A stretch of 64,000 bases of DNA. Source: Gymnorhina tibicen (lineage: Eukaryota; Chordata; Aves; Passeriformes; Artamidae). Of the stretch, positions 26,150 through 37,107 are shown in pieces; position 1 is the stretch's first letter; the number at the start of each line of letters is the position of its first letter. Position numbers and translations under genes: made by a program. The stretch spans positions 889,459-953,458 of the forward strand of contig VXAZ01002369.1 in the NCBI GenBank assembly GCA_013399875.1, in the 5' to 3' direction. The notes under the pieces are model-generated. The model saw only the letters and a list, made by a program, of their open reading frames with translations. It did not search any database and was not told where the DNA came from.

Positions 26150-26870
26150 GGAAGGCCTCTTGAAAGAAATCGTAAGTGAAATTTAGCCCTGTTAACAGCA
26201 GGAAATAGCCAGCAGTTTGAAATCACCTGAGCCAGGGATTTGGCCTTAAATTTTCCAATCTGACGCTAGCATGGCATCAGTACCTTTAAAGTCTCTATTA
26301 AGAAGGGGTAAAAACAGTTGAAGAAGTCAGGGTCATCTCTGGGAATTTATACGAGAAATGTTTGCTGTACTGCAGATCAAAATAGCATTTTGACTCATTG
26401 ATCCCCTGAATGCCATAAAATCTGAAGCAAGATCCTAGTGCTTAGCGGTGGGAAAAATGAGTTTCTCTGGCCTCCTATCATAACATAAAGAATGAGCAAA
26501 ATAAAGAAAAACAAAGGAAAAGAAATGAGATATAAAGCTCAAGATGAGGGCAAAGACAAGCAAGCAATTAAAAAAGATATATGGACTTCAATTTACAAAA
26601 AACACCCTAAACCTCCGCCTCAGTAGCATGTTTAGCTTTTAATCAAGTCTTATTACAATCACATGCAAATGCCGGGATGGCAGGACATTCCTTCAAACTA
26701 TGTTTTCATTAAAGATTCTGCTTTTTCCAGAATAATAGTAAATGACACGTGAACTTCATATGAACTATAGGTCATGAAAGGATTTAGTATTGGCATTTTT
26801 AATCTAAAAAGTCTGTGCCAGAAAATCAATATGTTTCAGTCGCAGCATTCGAATGCAATTTTCTTCACGT
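26150..26870. promoter_or_regulatory. Candidate regulatory block with octamer site
   Basis: Dense in short factor-type motifs and free of repeats. An octamer ATGCAAAT lies at 26663-26670. A TEAD-like ACATTCC lies at about 26686. TGACTCATTG (AP-1-like) is near 26392, and CATTCGAATGCAA near 26846. It adjoins the polypyrimidine tract and the CpG-dense segment downstream, so the 26.1-28.2 kb interval may be one composite regulatory region. Inference only. Confidence 0.3.
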
Positions 26871-26889
26871 AACAGGGTTCTTTCTTTCA

Positions 26890-26932
26890 CTTCTCCTTCC
26901 TCTCCCTCTCTCTTTCTCTCTCCCTCTTCTTT
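26890..26932. repeat. Polypyrimidine tract (CT-rich), 43 bases
   Basis: Uninterrupted C/T sequence of irregular CTC/TTC units, preceded by a further C/T stretch broken by a single A at 26889. It could adopt triplex (H-DNA) structure or bind pyrimidine-tract or GAGA-type proteins. It sits directly upstream of the CpG-dense segment. Confidence 0.9.
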
Positions 26933-26990
26933 AAAAATAATGAATAATTCCCAGTTTTTCTATGAAACAAGCAGGCACATTAGAAGGCAA

Positions 26991-27722
26991 CGGCATCAAT
27001 AACGCGTTACATGTAAACAGAAAATGAACAAAAAAATCATTCAAGGCCCCTTTCAAACTGGCGTGCTTTTCATCAGCGCTATTACAGGTTCCATTCACAT
27101 TATCGGATTGAACCACGCTGCATAACCAAGGTGCTGACAAGCCTTGATTACCCAATAACTCCTGTATTCCTTTCAGGCAGGTTCACCGAGAGGACAGGAA
27201 TGCGCGGCCTTCCTGTGGGGCAGGCTGCTTTCCAGCCAGACCAAGTCAATGAAACCCAACGCCCTCTCGCTCCTGCGCGCCGAAACAGCCCCTGCATTTC
27301 CTGAGAGGCAATTATGACTTTTCCCTTCTTTATTCTCAATTGTTTCGGATAACAATTTATTGTTCATCGGAGGGGCCAATACAAACATTTTAAACTCTTT
27401 TCATAACACTTAGAGGGGGCTGCTAAGTCATCTCTGTAGTAAATCTGTTGTCGGCTCTTTCCCATGCTGCAGAGTCAACAAATCCGTCTCTCACCCAGGG
27501 CAGGGCCAGCCAGCCGCTGCAAAAACAGGGGAAAACGAATGCAGCACCTCGTACGTCGCGTCTCTACTTGCTCCGACTTTCCCTGCACGCTTGTTAGCCA
27601 CCCGCCTTTCGGTTTTCCCTTTGCACGACACACCTCTTGAAAGATAAGATTGCTCAAAAAAGAAAAAAGAGGGAAAAAAGCAGTTTCAGGCCCTAAGTGT
27701 TTTTCACGTTTGGATTAAACCG
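26991..27722. promoter_or_regulatory. CpG-dense island-like segment with SOX trio
   Basis: By hand count there are 32 CpGs in about 730 bases, against about six in a similar length at 12541-13260. Clusters lie at 27001-27006, 27201-27296 (TGCGCGG, CTGCGCGCCG) and 27550-27560 (GTACGTCGCG). GC content is only moderate, so it is not a classical promoter island. At 27339-27364 three SOX-type cores occur in 26 bases: ATTGTT, AACAAT, ATTGTT. No long ORF and no TATA box were seen. Possible readings are an unmethylated enhancer, an orphan CpG island, or the promoter of an unannotated non-coding RNA. CpG retention suggests germline hypomethylation or constraint. Confidence 0.45.
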
Positions 27723-27879
27723 TGCTCCATCCCAAGGAAAGGCAGAGGATGCATTACACACTCACTCTTTCTAGCAACTTAGGCTGGAGCACTAATGAAA
27801 AGCAGGAGACAGAGTTGGCAGCCAGATGTGGGGCGAGGGCTTCTACCAAGAGGGAGCTGGAGCCATTAGGGCTGGGATC

Positions 27880-28215
27880 TAACAGAGGCTAATTCCCTCG
27901 CTATGTCACTTGCCTAATTCCTTGCAGACAACTCCTTCTCCATTCCCTAAAAAGTATGCACATATCAAAGGCAATCAGGCAAAATAAACATTTGCAATAA
28001 ATTTATTTTTGGTAGCAATTTATATTGAACTTACTGTTATTTCTCCCTAACTAAGCAATTCTTAGTCCTCATCTATGTGTCCCCTGAGTGAAACAGCTGC
28101 TTTAGTATCACTTCGCATCCAGAGCTGTGGGTGTAATATTACTCACATTTCTCTAATTAACTTCTAATGACATAAGTTATCTGCACATTTTTCTTATTAT
28201 TATTTTTTATTGTTT
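27880..28215. promoter_or_regulatory. Candidate regulatory element (TCF/homeodomain sites)
   Basis: A TCF/LEF-like ATCAAAGG core near 27964, AT-rich GCAATAAATTTATTTTTGG, then CTAATTAACTTCTAATGACA at about 28153-28172 with a TAATTA core. It continues the motif-dense 26.1-28.2 kb interval. Conservation cannot be tested here. Confidence 0.25.
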
Positions 28216-29251
28216 TAAAGTCAAGCAGAATTCAGCTTTTACCTGTGCCTGCTGCACATGCAGCAAGACTTGTAGCGCTGTGTACAAAGCTCCTGCCTGG
28301 CTCTGCCTTTGAGCAGCCCGAACCGCCCACCAGCTGTAGGGCCACTGGGATCTCCTGCTCCCTGGCTGGTTCAGTTTGCTTACCAACGCCTGTGGGATCA
28401 AAGGAAGGACTATGTGTGTTCCTCCCACCTCTGCCCAATGCACCAAGGCCATCCCTCCTCCCAGCAGGGACTTCAGAGGGAAAAGAAGGAAGATATGGCT
28501 TTTGCAAGCCCTGGAGATTCTAGAGCAGTGGGCGAAGGAAGGGAGAGCCGTGGGATAGGGTCAGGGGAGCAAATTCTTGCTGAAGGTGCGAGGCTTGGCC
28601 AAGTCAGCTCCTGCACAGACCCCTGACAAGGCACTGCCATCCAGGCCATGCACACGCATTATATTCTTCTTTAAGGCCTCAGTATTCTGCTCCCCTGGAC
28701 AAAGGCATGGGTGCGTAGAGCCCACAAAGCCGTACTTTGGAACTGGTGTCCCAATACTGGGTCTCTGAAGCAGCTGATGCTGAAACCATCTTGCACAGGC
28801 ATGCAGAAGTGCACACACAAGTCTGCAAATAAAGGCAGAGAAACTTCCCTGCTGCGAATACGCACTGCCTAGTTCTCAGCTTTTTTATTTTGTCTGTTTT
28901 CCCATTCTCCGCACGTGGCTGTTACACTCAGCTCATCACTATGGTCTATTTGTTGTCACAAGCCTTTTAAATGGCAAATATTTTGAGCTATCTGTGGTTC
29001 TGTCAGTTTACTTTTCAACACAGCAAACTAAGGGCTTTTCACTCGCTATCTCCTAGAACTGGAACTAAAAGCGATTTCCTACACAAGTACAAACAAACAA
29101 AAGCTAGAGCATTTTCCTTCCAAGCAGAAGAGTTAGTCTTGCCCAAAGAACTGTGCTTGATACCTTCCAGCAGAAAACACACTGCATTGGGGATTTGCTC
29201 ACACACTTACGATATCAAGCTTTAAACTTTTCTGCATCCACCATCAAGGAA
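28216..29251. other. Non-coding, nothing recognised
   Basis: A GC-richer patch (28240-28820) carries many overlapping chance frames of 60-105 codons on both strands. None resembles a known protein. Confidence 0.5.
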
Positions 29252-29303
29252 ACAGTGTCAGACGGGAGCAATTAAAAACAGTATCAGACAGGAGCAATTA
29301 AAA
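29252..29303 (+). repeat. 26-bp tandem duplication, two copies
   Basis: Two adjacent 26-base units, each an ACAGTRTCAGAC-type start followed by a GGAGCAATTAAAA-type end, differ at two positions. Recent local duplication. Each copy carries a CAATTA homeodomain-like core, so the duplication doubles that site. Confidence 0.85.
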
Positions 29304-29577
29304 AACTACTGACCTCAGTTTTTACCTTAGCTGACCATGGCTCTAACAATGCAACCACTAGAAATATCCATGTATTTTTAAAGCCAGTATTAGAGTTGCC
29401 TAAGTTTATAGAAACACATTATAATAGGAGGATCAACAAAACAGATATACAACCTTCAGAAAAATTTCTTGTAAGGTACTTTCCAAGATACAGCATTTAC
29501 AAAAAGATTTCTATTTTACCTGTATCTACAGTAATTTGCTACATTAAAAGAAAAAGAAAGGGGATTAATGGTTATTA
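29304..29577. other. Non-coding, nothing recognised
   Basis: AT-rich spacer between the tandem duplication and the hairpin. One chance frame of 60 codons (29396-29578). Confidence 0.5.
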
Positions 29578-29610
29578 ATTATGGTTTCCTGAACTCCAGG
29601 AAACCATAAT
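29578..29610. repeat. Perfect 14-bp inverted repeat, 5-base loop
   Basis: Left arm ATTATGGTTTCCTG (29578-29591), loop AACTC, right arm CAGGAAACCATAAT (29597-29610). The arms are perfectly complementary and pairing ends immediately outside. It is too short for a canonical microRNA precursor and has no T-tract typical of a small-RNA terminator. The arms contain GGTTTCC/GGAAACC. Function unknown. Confidence 0.9.
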
Positions 29611-31179
29611 AGCAATGGCAATGGATTACTTGCCTATTGAGTACAGAACAGAATTGAAATCCGTGTTATGGATGTGCTGATATTTGGTTGAATGAATAAC
29701 CTATAGGAATCTTACAACCAAAATGTGTAAGTCATCGCTTCCTTATTAATTTAGTCACGGATTTTTAAATTTTATTTGCTCCTAGTTTATATGAAGAAAT
29801 CAAAATTGCACCTTGTTGTGTTTGTCTAGTGTCTCCTTCCCAGCTTAAGGACAAGTATTACCAAGCAAATGCTCCAAGGAATATTTACTAAACACGACTC
29901 TAAATTGCAGGCTGTCTCCAAACAAAATCACAGTTGTGAATTGCAGCTTCACAAAATCTCAGCATATGACAAAAAGAGACCAGAACAGGACTGCTGGATC
30001 TTTGCAGTTCAGTCTCAGTTCTCTCAGGCTGAGACATAACTACCATGTCTTCAACGTACATACATTTTAAAATCTTCCCTTCAAAATTATCTGTATTCTT
30101 CAGCTTCTGTTCCAATGCCTACCAGAATGGAGAAATTTGCTTCAATAAATCTAAAAGAAAAGACATGTCATCATCCCTCTTCATCCATCGCATTGTTTGT
30201 TGCATGTTAAATTGTGACTGCTGTGGCCTTAGAGGATATTTTTTTAATTTTCTGAGAAAGCTTCTTCCTTAATCGTGCTGAACAAATCATAATGATGTTT
30301 TTTAATAGACACTCAGGGACAGTTCGTAAAAACTCTATGCGCCATTCAAATAAAGGTTTTATAGAGCTTAACCAGATAAAGGTGAAATTAATCTATTCTC
30401 AAAAAACTATTATCCTATACACTGAGATATCCTTTCTGCAGTCTGGCTAACCATCCTTAATCTGTTATATCACCTCCTGGGACAATAAATCATAGGAAAA
30501 GGAGAAAAAGCAGGCTGGAATGTGAAGACAGTGCTGTACCACATGCGCATAAATCATCATCAACCCATATTCAAACTTCAGAATAAAGTCCACGAACACT
30601 GCGATACTAGGAACTTCAGTGGGGCAGGTTGTGGTGCTGACTTTCTTTTCCACTTTATGTGTTATTTTTATTGCCACTGTATGACAGTAAGTCCTTTCAT
30701 CGGGAAAGTCTTAATTCAGATGATTTTATTATGAAGTTTTGCTGTTCTGTTAGATCTTGCATGGCCTTTCAGTCAATGCAATGCCTTCATCACTCTCTAC
30801 CATACAAGCAGTAGATGTAACATCAGCCAACCTCCTCTCATCTCAGTAAATACTGGTATCAGACCTCAGTGATACCAATCACTGGAGGGCAAAACATCCC
30901 TCTGCATCCCAGGGCATAATGCAACACCCTGAAAAAGCTCTTCTGACACACAAACTCATGCCCCTTGAATCCCTGTCACTAAAAAAACCCAACCCCAAAC
31001 CATCAAACTGTATGGAGTAACCCACTCCAAAACAAATTTCGAAGGAGAAAGTTCAGAATCATCCCAAGGCAGAAAGAAGAACTTGGGTCTGAGCCACCAA
31101 AGAGACTCCACATTAAGTTAACACGGAACTACTGTCGCCAGCAGGGCAGGTGACTACTCTGTCTAAGCTCTCTCCCCCC
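29611..31179. other. Non-coding, nothing recognised
   Basis: AT-rich sequence with only chance frames (up to 75 codons). No repeats recognised. Confidence 0.5.
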
Positions 31180-31213
31180 CATCCATCCATCCATCTATCC
31201 ATTCATCCATCCA
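31180..31213. repeat. (CATC)n microsatellite, imperfect
   Basis: ATCC/CATC units with two substituted units (CTAT, CATT), directly after a short C run (31173-31180). Confidence 0.9.
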
Positions 31214-33169
31214 TATGGATTCACACCGATTTTGCTATGGATCTGTTTCTAATCTGCATCTCTTTCCCAAGTGCCATTGCAGGTCCAGTGAGCCACATTA
31301 CCAGCTAGACAGACAGCCTGTCCCCAAACGCAAGCGGCAGCCATCGGGCCAGCACTGCCGTCTGAAGTAACAGCGATGTGTACAACACACAGCTGTCCGC
31401 AGGACCAAACAGGGCTGCAAAAGGAGCTTTTTTCATGAATTAGTCCCTTAAGAAAGCATTTACCCCAAAGCAAACTGCTGGCAGCATGAGATGGATGAAA
31501 CCTGTAATATTCACCATGCAACAACGCGTGGAGGGCAGCAACACTGCAACTGTGCGCTGAAATTCTTTGTCACCACACAGCAAACTTTTCCTTTTAAACA
31601 CAGGAATAAAAGATTTAGTAGACTGTGTGACAAACAAAATCAAGCAACTGTTTACATAGGAAAACCAGCCCTCTTGTAGCTGCACAAATAAATAATATTC
31701 TTTTTTCTTTGAAGAAAGAGCATATGCTCAACATTCCTTTGTCCTGTATCACAATAGAAAAACCCTTTGCACTGGAATATCTGAATCACTTCTTGGCAGT
31801 CCCTCAAGGTAAACAGAGTAAATTAAAAATGAATGTTTATCGTAGGCGCACACATACACACACACACTGCAAAGTGGAGTGCTGTATTTGCCTATCAAAC
31901 ATAAGAAGCGATTGAGTCCATCAGTCATTCAAACAAGCAACTGAAAAGTGGAAATAATGGGATGAGAACATCAGAAAACAACCTCCCAGAAAGAGATGAG
32001 TTTCCTCATAGCCATTTGTCTTGTCTAATTAATCCCACATGTGGGACTAGGCTGGAACATTAAAAAAAATTAGGTACAAAATATTACTTTCAGTGGAAGC
32101 TTCAGAAGTACAAAAGAAACAGAAATGCTTTATGGTCGCACTTTGCTTTCAAACCCCCTTTTTCATATCATCTTCTTAACGTGGGACTCGGCCCCTGTGC
32201 CTAGATGAGACTAAGATAGTGTTAACAGCACAGAAGAAAGCAGTTGGAAAAGCTGGGGAAAATTATGTCGTTGCCACTAATAAAACAACTTGTCAGTTCC
32301 TAATAGATTTAAAACCTGTGTATTAGGTTGCAGACTATTCCTGGGCACCCATGGAGCGGTCATGCCCAAGAGCACTTCCCTCTGCTCAAGACCGGTGAAA
32401 AGGGCATGACCTATTCCCTTCCACGCAAACCTTGTCACAGTTTATCCGTATTTTTGTCAACTTGGAATTGGACTGCTGTAACACACTCTCCACAGGGCAA
32501 AACAAAATGCAGAAACAAATGCAGAATGTGTCAACTGCTGATTTAATGGAGTTTCATGCCAGGAGCTTGTTGCCCCAGTGCGCACGGGTCTGTGATATCC
32601 GTCCTCACAAGAGACCGCATAGGTAGAGCGAGGTGGTGGGTTTAATGTGTAAACCCAAGAATTTTTCAAAAATATTTCTGATTCTGAGTATGGAGACAGA
32701 CACACCTGCCAAGGTTCTGAAAACTGAGGCCACTTCTGAAAGATGTGTTGGGGTCTTATTGTTGTTTGCTTATTTTTTGTTTGTTTGCTTTGGGTGTTTC
32801 TTCTTCGTTAGTTTTGTGGGTTTTTGAGGGGTTTTTTAAGTATAGAGTAGACACCTCCTCCACCACCATCATGTGTATCAGGCAGGCTACCAGCGCTGAA
32901 ATGAAAGCAGAGCTGAACTGAAAGGCCCCTCAACATGCCAAGAAACATCCTCCATATGCCTACTACTCTGAAGCAGTCTACCTATCTCCCCATTATGAAC
33001 ATGACATAATGTGAGCAGTGCTAATCTATTTCCACAGGCTTTTGGAAGGAAAAGGGACTGAAGGTTGCAGCATTTCGCCAACTGCAGTCTGAGGGGTGAC
33101 AGCTGTCTGACAAACGTTTGCTACAATATTACTGATGCAGTTAATAACATCAGGACATATACTGGGTAC
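31214..33169. other. Non-coding with low-complexity patches
   Basis: Includes an (AC)n run at about 31849-31868, a palindromic E-box TCCCACATGTGGGA at 32033-32046 and a T/G-rich low-complexity stretch at about 32757-32839. No gene recognised. Confidence 0.5.
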
Positions 33170-33980
33170 CACTGGAGAGATGGACAGAGAAGAACGGCAC
33201 AAAATTCAGCAACAGCAAATGCAGAGTCCTGCCCTGGGGGAAGAATAACCCCATGCACCAGCACAGGCTGGGGGCTGACCTGCTGGAAAGCAGCTCTGTG
33301 AAGATGGACCTGGGGGTCCTGGAGGACAAAAAAGCTGTCCGTGAGCCAGCAGTGTGTCCTGGGGGCCAAGGAGGCCAATGGTGTCCTGGGGCACATTATG
33401 AAGAGCACTGCCAGCAGAGCAAGGGAGGTGATTCTGCCCCTCTACTCAGCCCTTGTGAGGCCTCTTCTGGAGTGCTGTGTCCAGTTCTGGGCTCCCCAGT
33501 ACAAAGGAGACATGGAGCTCCCGGAGAAGGTCCAACAGAAGGCTACAAAGATCAGTAGTAGTACAAAGATCCGTTCTTACGAGGAAAGGCTGAGGCTGCT
33601 GGGGCCTTTTCAGCCTCAAGGTGAAACAACGGAGAATATCTATTATCAGTTTCTCCAAGTATCTTCATGGAAGGTGTCAAGAGGATGGAGCCAGGCTCTT
33701 CTCAGTTGTGCCGAGCAATAGGACAAGAGACAATGGGAAGAAACTGATGCACAGAAAGTTCCGCTTGACTATGATGAAGAACTTCTTTACTGTATGAGTG
33801 ACCACACACTGGAACAGGTTGTCCAGAGAGGTTGTGGAGTCTCCCTCACGGGAGACACTCAAGAACCACCTGGACACACAATTCATGTGCTCTGGGATAG
33901 CCCTGCTTGAGTAGGGAGGTCAGACCAGATGACCCACTGTGATCCCTTCCAACCTGACCCATCCTATAATTCTGTGATTT
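33170..33980 (+). mobile_element. CR1 LINE, 5'-truncated copy with 3' end
   Basis: A plus-strand CR1 non-LTR retrotransposon fragment of about 0.8 kb. It starts within the C-terminal part of ORF2 (GAGAGATGGACAGAGAAGAA, then GCAAATGCAGAGTCCTGCC and ATAACCCCATGCACCAGCA). It continues through TGTCCAGTTCTGGGCTCCCC, AGGATGGAGCCAGGCTCTTC and AGAACTTCTTTACTG, and ends with the CR1 3' untranslated signature (CAGGTTGTCCAGAGAGGTTG, GATCCCTTCCAACCTGACCC) and tail octamers (ATCCTATA, ATTCTGTG) at 33961-33976. It is 5'-truncated, as most CR1 copies are. Substitutions, indels and frameshifts show it is long dead. The exact 5' boundary is uncertain by about 10-20 bases. Confidence 0.95.
33253..33655 (+). 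pseudogene. CR1 ORF2 (reverse transcriptase) C-terminal remnant
   Basis: Decayed coding sequence inside the CR1 copy. From 33253 the frame gives peptide with CR1 ORF2 character (RLGADLLESSS, then DLGVLEDKK). After an apparent one-base gain in the A run at about 33329-33334 the similarity moves to the next frame. There it reads REVILPLYSALVRPLLECC and then VQFWAPQYKGDMELPEKVQQ, the usual CR1 polymerase C-terminal signature, followed by SYEERLRLLG. The catalytic reverse-transcriptase motif and the endonuclease domain lie upstream of the truncation and are absent. Beyond about 33655 the frame is lost. No functional protein is possible from this copy. Confidence 0.85.
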
Positions 33981-36067
33981 TTTTAGAATGCAATGCAATA
34001 AAATATATTAGGTAGCCTTTTGCACATTAACAAAAGGGGTGAAAACTGTTGTGGCACTTGGCACAGTGACGACACTGTGCCTGCTGGAACAATTTGCCAA
34101 CGAATCCCCTCAAGCGACATCCCACACTAACGCCAAAAGGGAAAGTGGCACAGAACAAAGCACTAACCAGCTAACAGCTTCATACACAACTTTGCACATT
34201 TTGGCAACTTTTTAACAGCAAAGTAAAATGAGGATTCAAATTATGTGTTGTGCCTCCATCTAAAGCGGGCAGCAGAGAGCCTACTTGAGGCATGCAAACA
34301 CTGATGTGTGCTGTGCGTGTGCATACACATCTGTATGTATGCACACAGATCTCCTGGCACCCATATGTGGACCACTGGAACACTTCTGAGGCAAAGAATA
34401 TTTTTACATCTTTTTGTTTCTCAGGAGAACCATAAGGGGCATTTTCAGGATTTTGCTGAAGACAGTCCCTAGTTTGCTCTCGCAGAGTACTTCTTTCCTC
34501 CCACCCCAGCTCCCAAACTCTCATCAGTTTGCTTTCAGAATAAGGAGGCGCCACTTGATCCCTCCCACTTTGGCCAGGAATGAGGTGCCTGAAATTCTCT
34601 GCTCCACTCCCCTCTCTGCCTCCATCCAGGGAAGATGCCCCACGTGCTCAGGGACATGCAATATCCCGTGCCAAGCTAAATGCATTTAATTTATCTGCTC
34701 CCTGAAAACCACTTCTCCCATGCTTCCTGTCTTAGTTGAAAGTAAGTGGGTTAATTCCTGTTGCAATATATTTGAACCAGATGTACTTTTATTTTTCCCC
34801 CACAGACAGAAAGAAAGGGGGAATTGCAAAGTTTTCCTTCTCCTTTGAAGGAAAATCTACAATTTGGTTATTGAGTCAGCTCCAGATCTCACATAAAAAC
34901 ACCTTGGCATCCAATTCCTCCTCTACTGTATTGCACTTGAATGTTTTCCTTTGGCATTTATGGGGGCCTGAACTCAATGTATCTGTTAGAAATATTCCCA
35001 GCGCATAACTCCCTAAATAAAGTAGGAAGAAGATTACACTCTGGTTAGCACACCAGAATTTTATGTCAGAAACACTGGTAGCCAAAATGCCTGCCTTTGC
35101 CATTGGAAACCTCTTCAGGAGAAGAGTTGGCTCTTCAGTACTAGTGGAAAAGTCTAAGGAATGTATCAATACACATCAAGATTTAGGAAAAACAACAGCA
35201 GAGAGATCTGTTCTCCCAGCGCCACTAATAAATAAGGTATTAAATCGTTAAGATTTCAATTACAAGGGAAGAATGTGGCTAACCAAATAAAAGCAGGAGG
35301 AGTTGAAATAAGTAGTAGGTTAAAGATTAATATTCTGGGTTCAGAACAAAAGGATGCTCTTTTGTGGCACTGTGCTTATGCCTCTGAATGTAAACATTGT
35401 TCCGAGAACCATTTTTTCTTCGCCCAATCTTTAAAGGGTAATAAATTAGACCTTGGACAGCCATACAAGCTGCTACTAGATGTGAATGTGAATGTGTCTG
35501 TAGAAAAGGCTGACTTTCAATCAAAGTCTATTGAAAGAATAGTTGGATTTTCTAAAGAAGCATGTTGTGCCTATTAACCAACTTACAAAAGGGGCCATTT
35601 TCTTGATTTATGTTTGGTTGCTATAGAGATCTTGCAGTACAGACTGGCAGGTGAAGCTCCCATTTAACAATCTCACAGGTTTTTCTTAGCTGTACTCAGA
35701 GGACACAGAGCTACAGTAGGTAAAAACCACCACACAAATATACCATATCTGTCAAACTTAAAGATCAGATTTAAGGCTTTTCAAGAATTTATCGGGAATA
35801 CGGTAGAGTTATTACACAATCTTGGCCCACAAATGTTTTACACCCTGAAAAATCTTATTGCTGCGAGCTGCTTCAGCTCTGTTGGGTTTTGTCACTGATC
35901 CACTTCTTATTCAGCAGGTAATTACGTGTGAGCAGGATTCCAGCACATCGCAGGGTTGTCATTTATTTGTGGGGTTTTTTGCAAAACATACAACCCATTC
36001 ACAAGGAAGAACCTTTGCTCTGCAACAACAACTGATGCCAGTGTGTGCAGGGAGGTGTCAACTAAAA
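33981..36067. other. Non-coding, nothing recognised
   Basis: Sequence downstream of the CR1 copy. Frames up to 124 codons (34180-34554, minus) without recognisable domains. A short GAATGT repeat lies near 35480-35496. Confidence 0.5.
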
Positions 36068-36084
36068 TGGTGGTGGTGGTGGTG

Positions 36085-36132
<48 letters not shown>

Positions 36133-36148
36133 ATAATAATAATAATAA
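36068..36148. repeat. Graded trinucleotide microsatellite TGG/TAG/TAA
   Basis: Eighty-one bases in register: TGG x6, TAG x1, TGG x3, TAG x11, TAA x6. The same three-base register runs throughout, and G is replaced by A stepwise from left to right. It generates spurious poly-valine/isoleucine (plus) and poly-threonine (minus) open frames at 35956-36162 and 35922-36200. Likely length-polymorphic. Confidence 0.97.
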
Positions 36149-37088
36149 TCCCCTTGTCATGAAACACAAAAAACCCAGAGAACAGGCTACTTTGAAACAT
36201 GTCATGTTGAAGTCACATGAAATACTGTTGCGTGTCAATAGGTCACAGGCAATTCAAGACCTGGGCTTTAAAATGTTATTTTATGGGACCAGGTCTTCTG
36301 CCTAAACTCTGACATTAGGTAGCCATGAGGAAACTAGAGTCCTGGAAGAGGAAATTATCAACCTATGCGATGCTCCAAACAGCAATCCCAGAGGAAAAAT
36401 TGCAAATCTGCATGGCAGTATATGCTTCAAGTCAAAACCAAACAAAACCAAATCAAATTAATATCTAGGACGCCAGTCTTTCCTTAGTTGCATCTTGGCA
36501 CTGACAGATACAATATCAAATATACAAAACTAAAACAATATTTTGAAAAAGAAATTAAGAAGCAGAAGTATTATTCTTAGTGTATTTAACATGAGAAAAA
36601 AACCCCCACAACAATTATTTTTATGTGACTCCTTGATTCAACAAGGAATTTCCATTGGCCATTCTTATCAAAAAGGAATCTGTAATTTATAAACCAGTGA
36701 TTTAATTAAATTAACAAATTTTGTAAAAGGCAGTGCCTCAAAGCTTCCTTACTTATCAGTATCTCCTACATTACTCCCATCGTACTACTAAATTTTGTAA
36801 AGAAATAGAGGGACACAAGGAAAATAAGAAATTAAAGCATTATGGCTCCCCATCATTTTACAGAAGTAGTATGAGCTGATAAGGGTGCTTTGGAAGACCC
36901 AGTCCCACAATTCCCCTTACCATGACCTCTATATTCACAGCCCATGCTCCTTCACCAGCAACTCCCACCTCCTTCCAGGAGAAAGGACCAGTTTTGCTTC
37001 TCTACCTTGCACAAACCCACCACGTTCACTAGGCTCACCCAGGCAGAATCAAACTGCACTCATCGCCAATGAAAAATACCAAAACCAC
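36149..37088. other. Non-coding, nothing recognised
   Basis: AT-rich, with A/C-rich patches (AACCAAACAAAACCAAATC near 36436). No gene recognised. Confidence 0.5.
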
Positions 37089-37107
37089 TTTTTTTTTTTT
37101 TTTTTTT
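37089..37107. repeat. Poly(T) run, 19 bases
   Basis: Uninterrupted T run, possibly the reversed poly(A) tail of an old insertion. No element is recognisable on the flank. Confidence 0.9.

Noticed and set aside
32033..32046. Perfect palindrome TCCCACATGTGGGA with a CACATGTG E-box
   Set aside because: About four 14-base palindromes are expected by chance in 64 kb; no supporting context.
35922..36200. Poly-threonine and poly-valine/isoleucine open frames
   Set aside because: Both are direct translations of the trinucleotide microsatellite.
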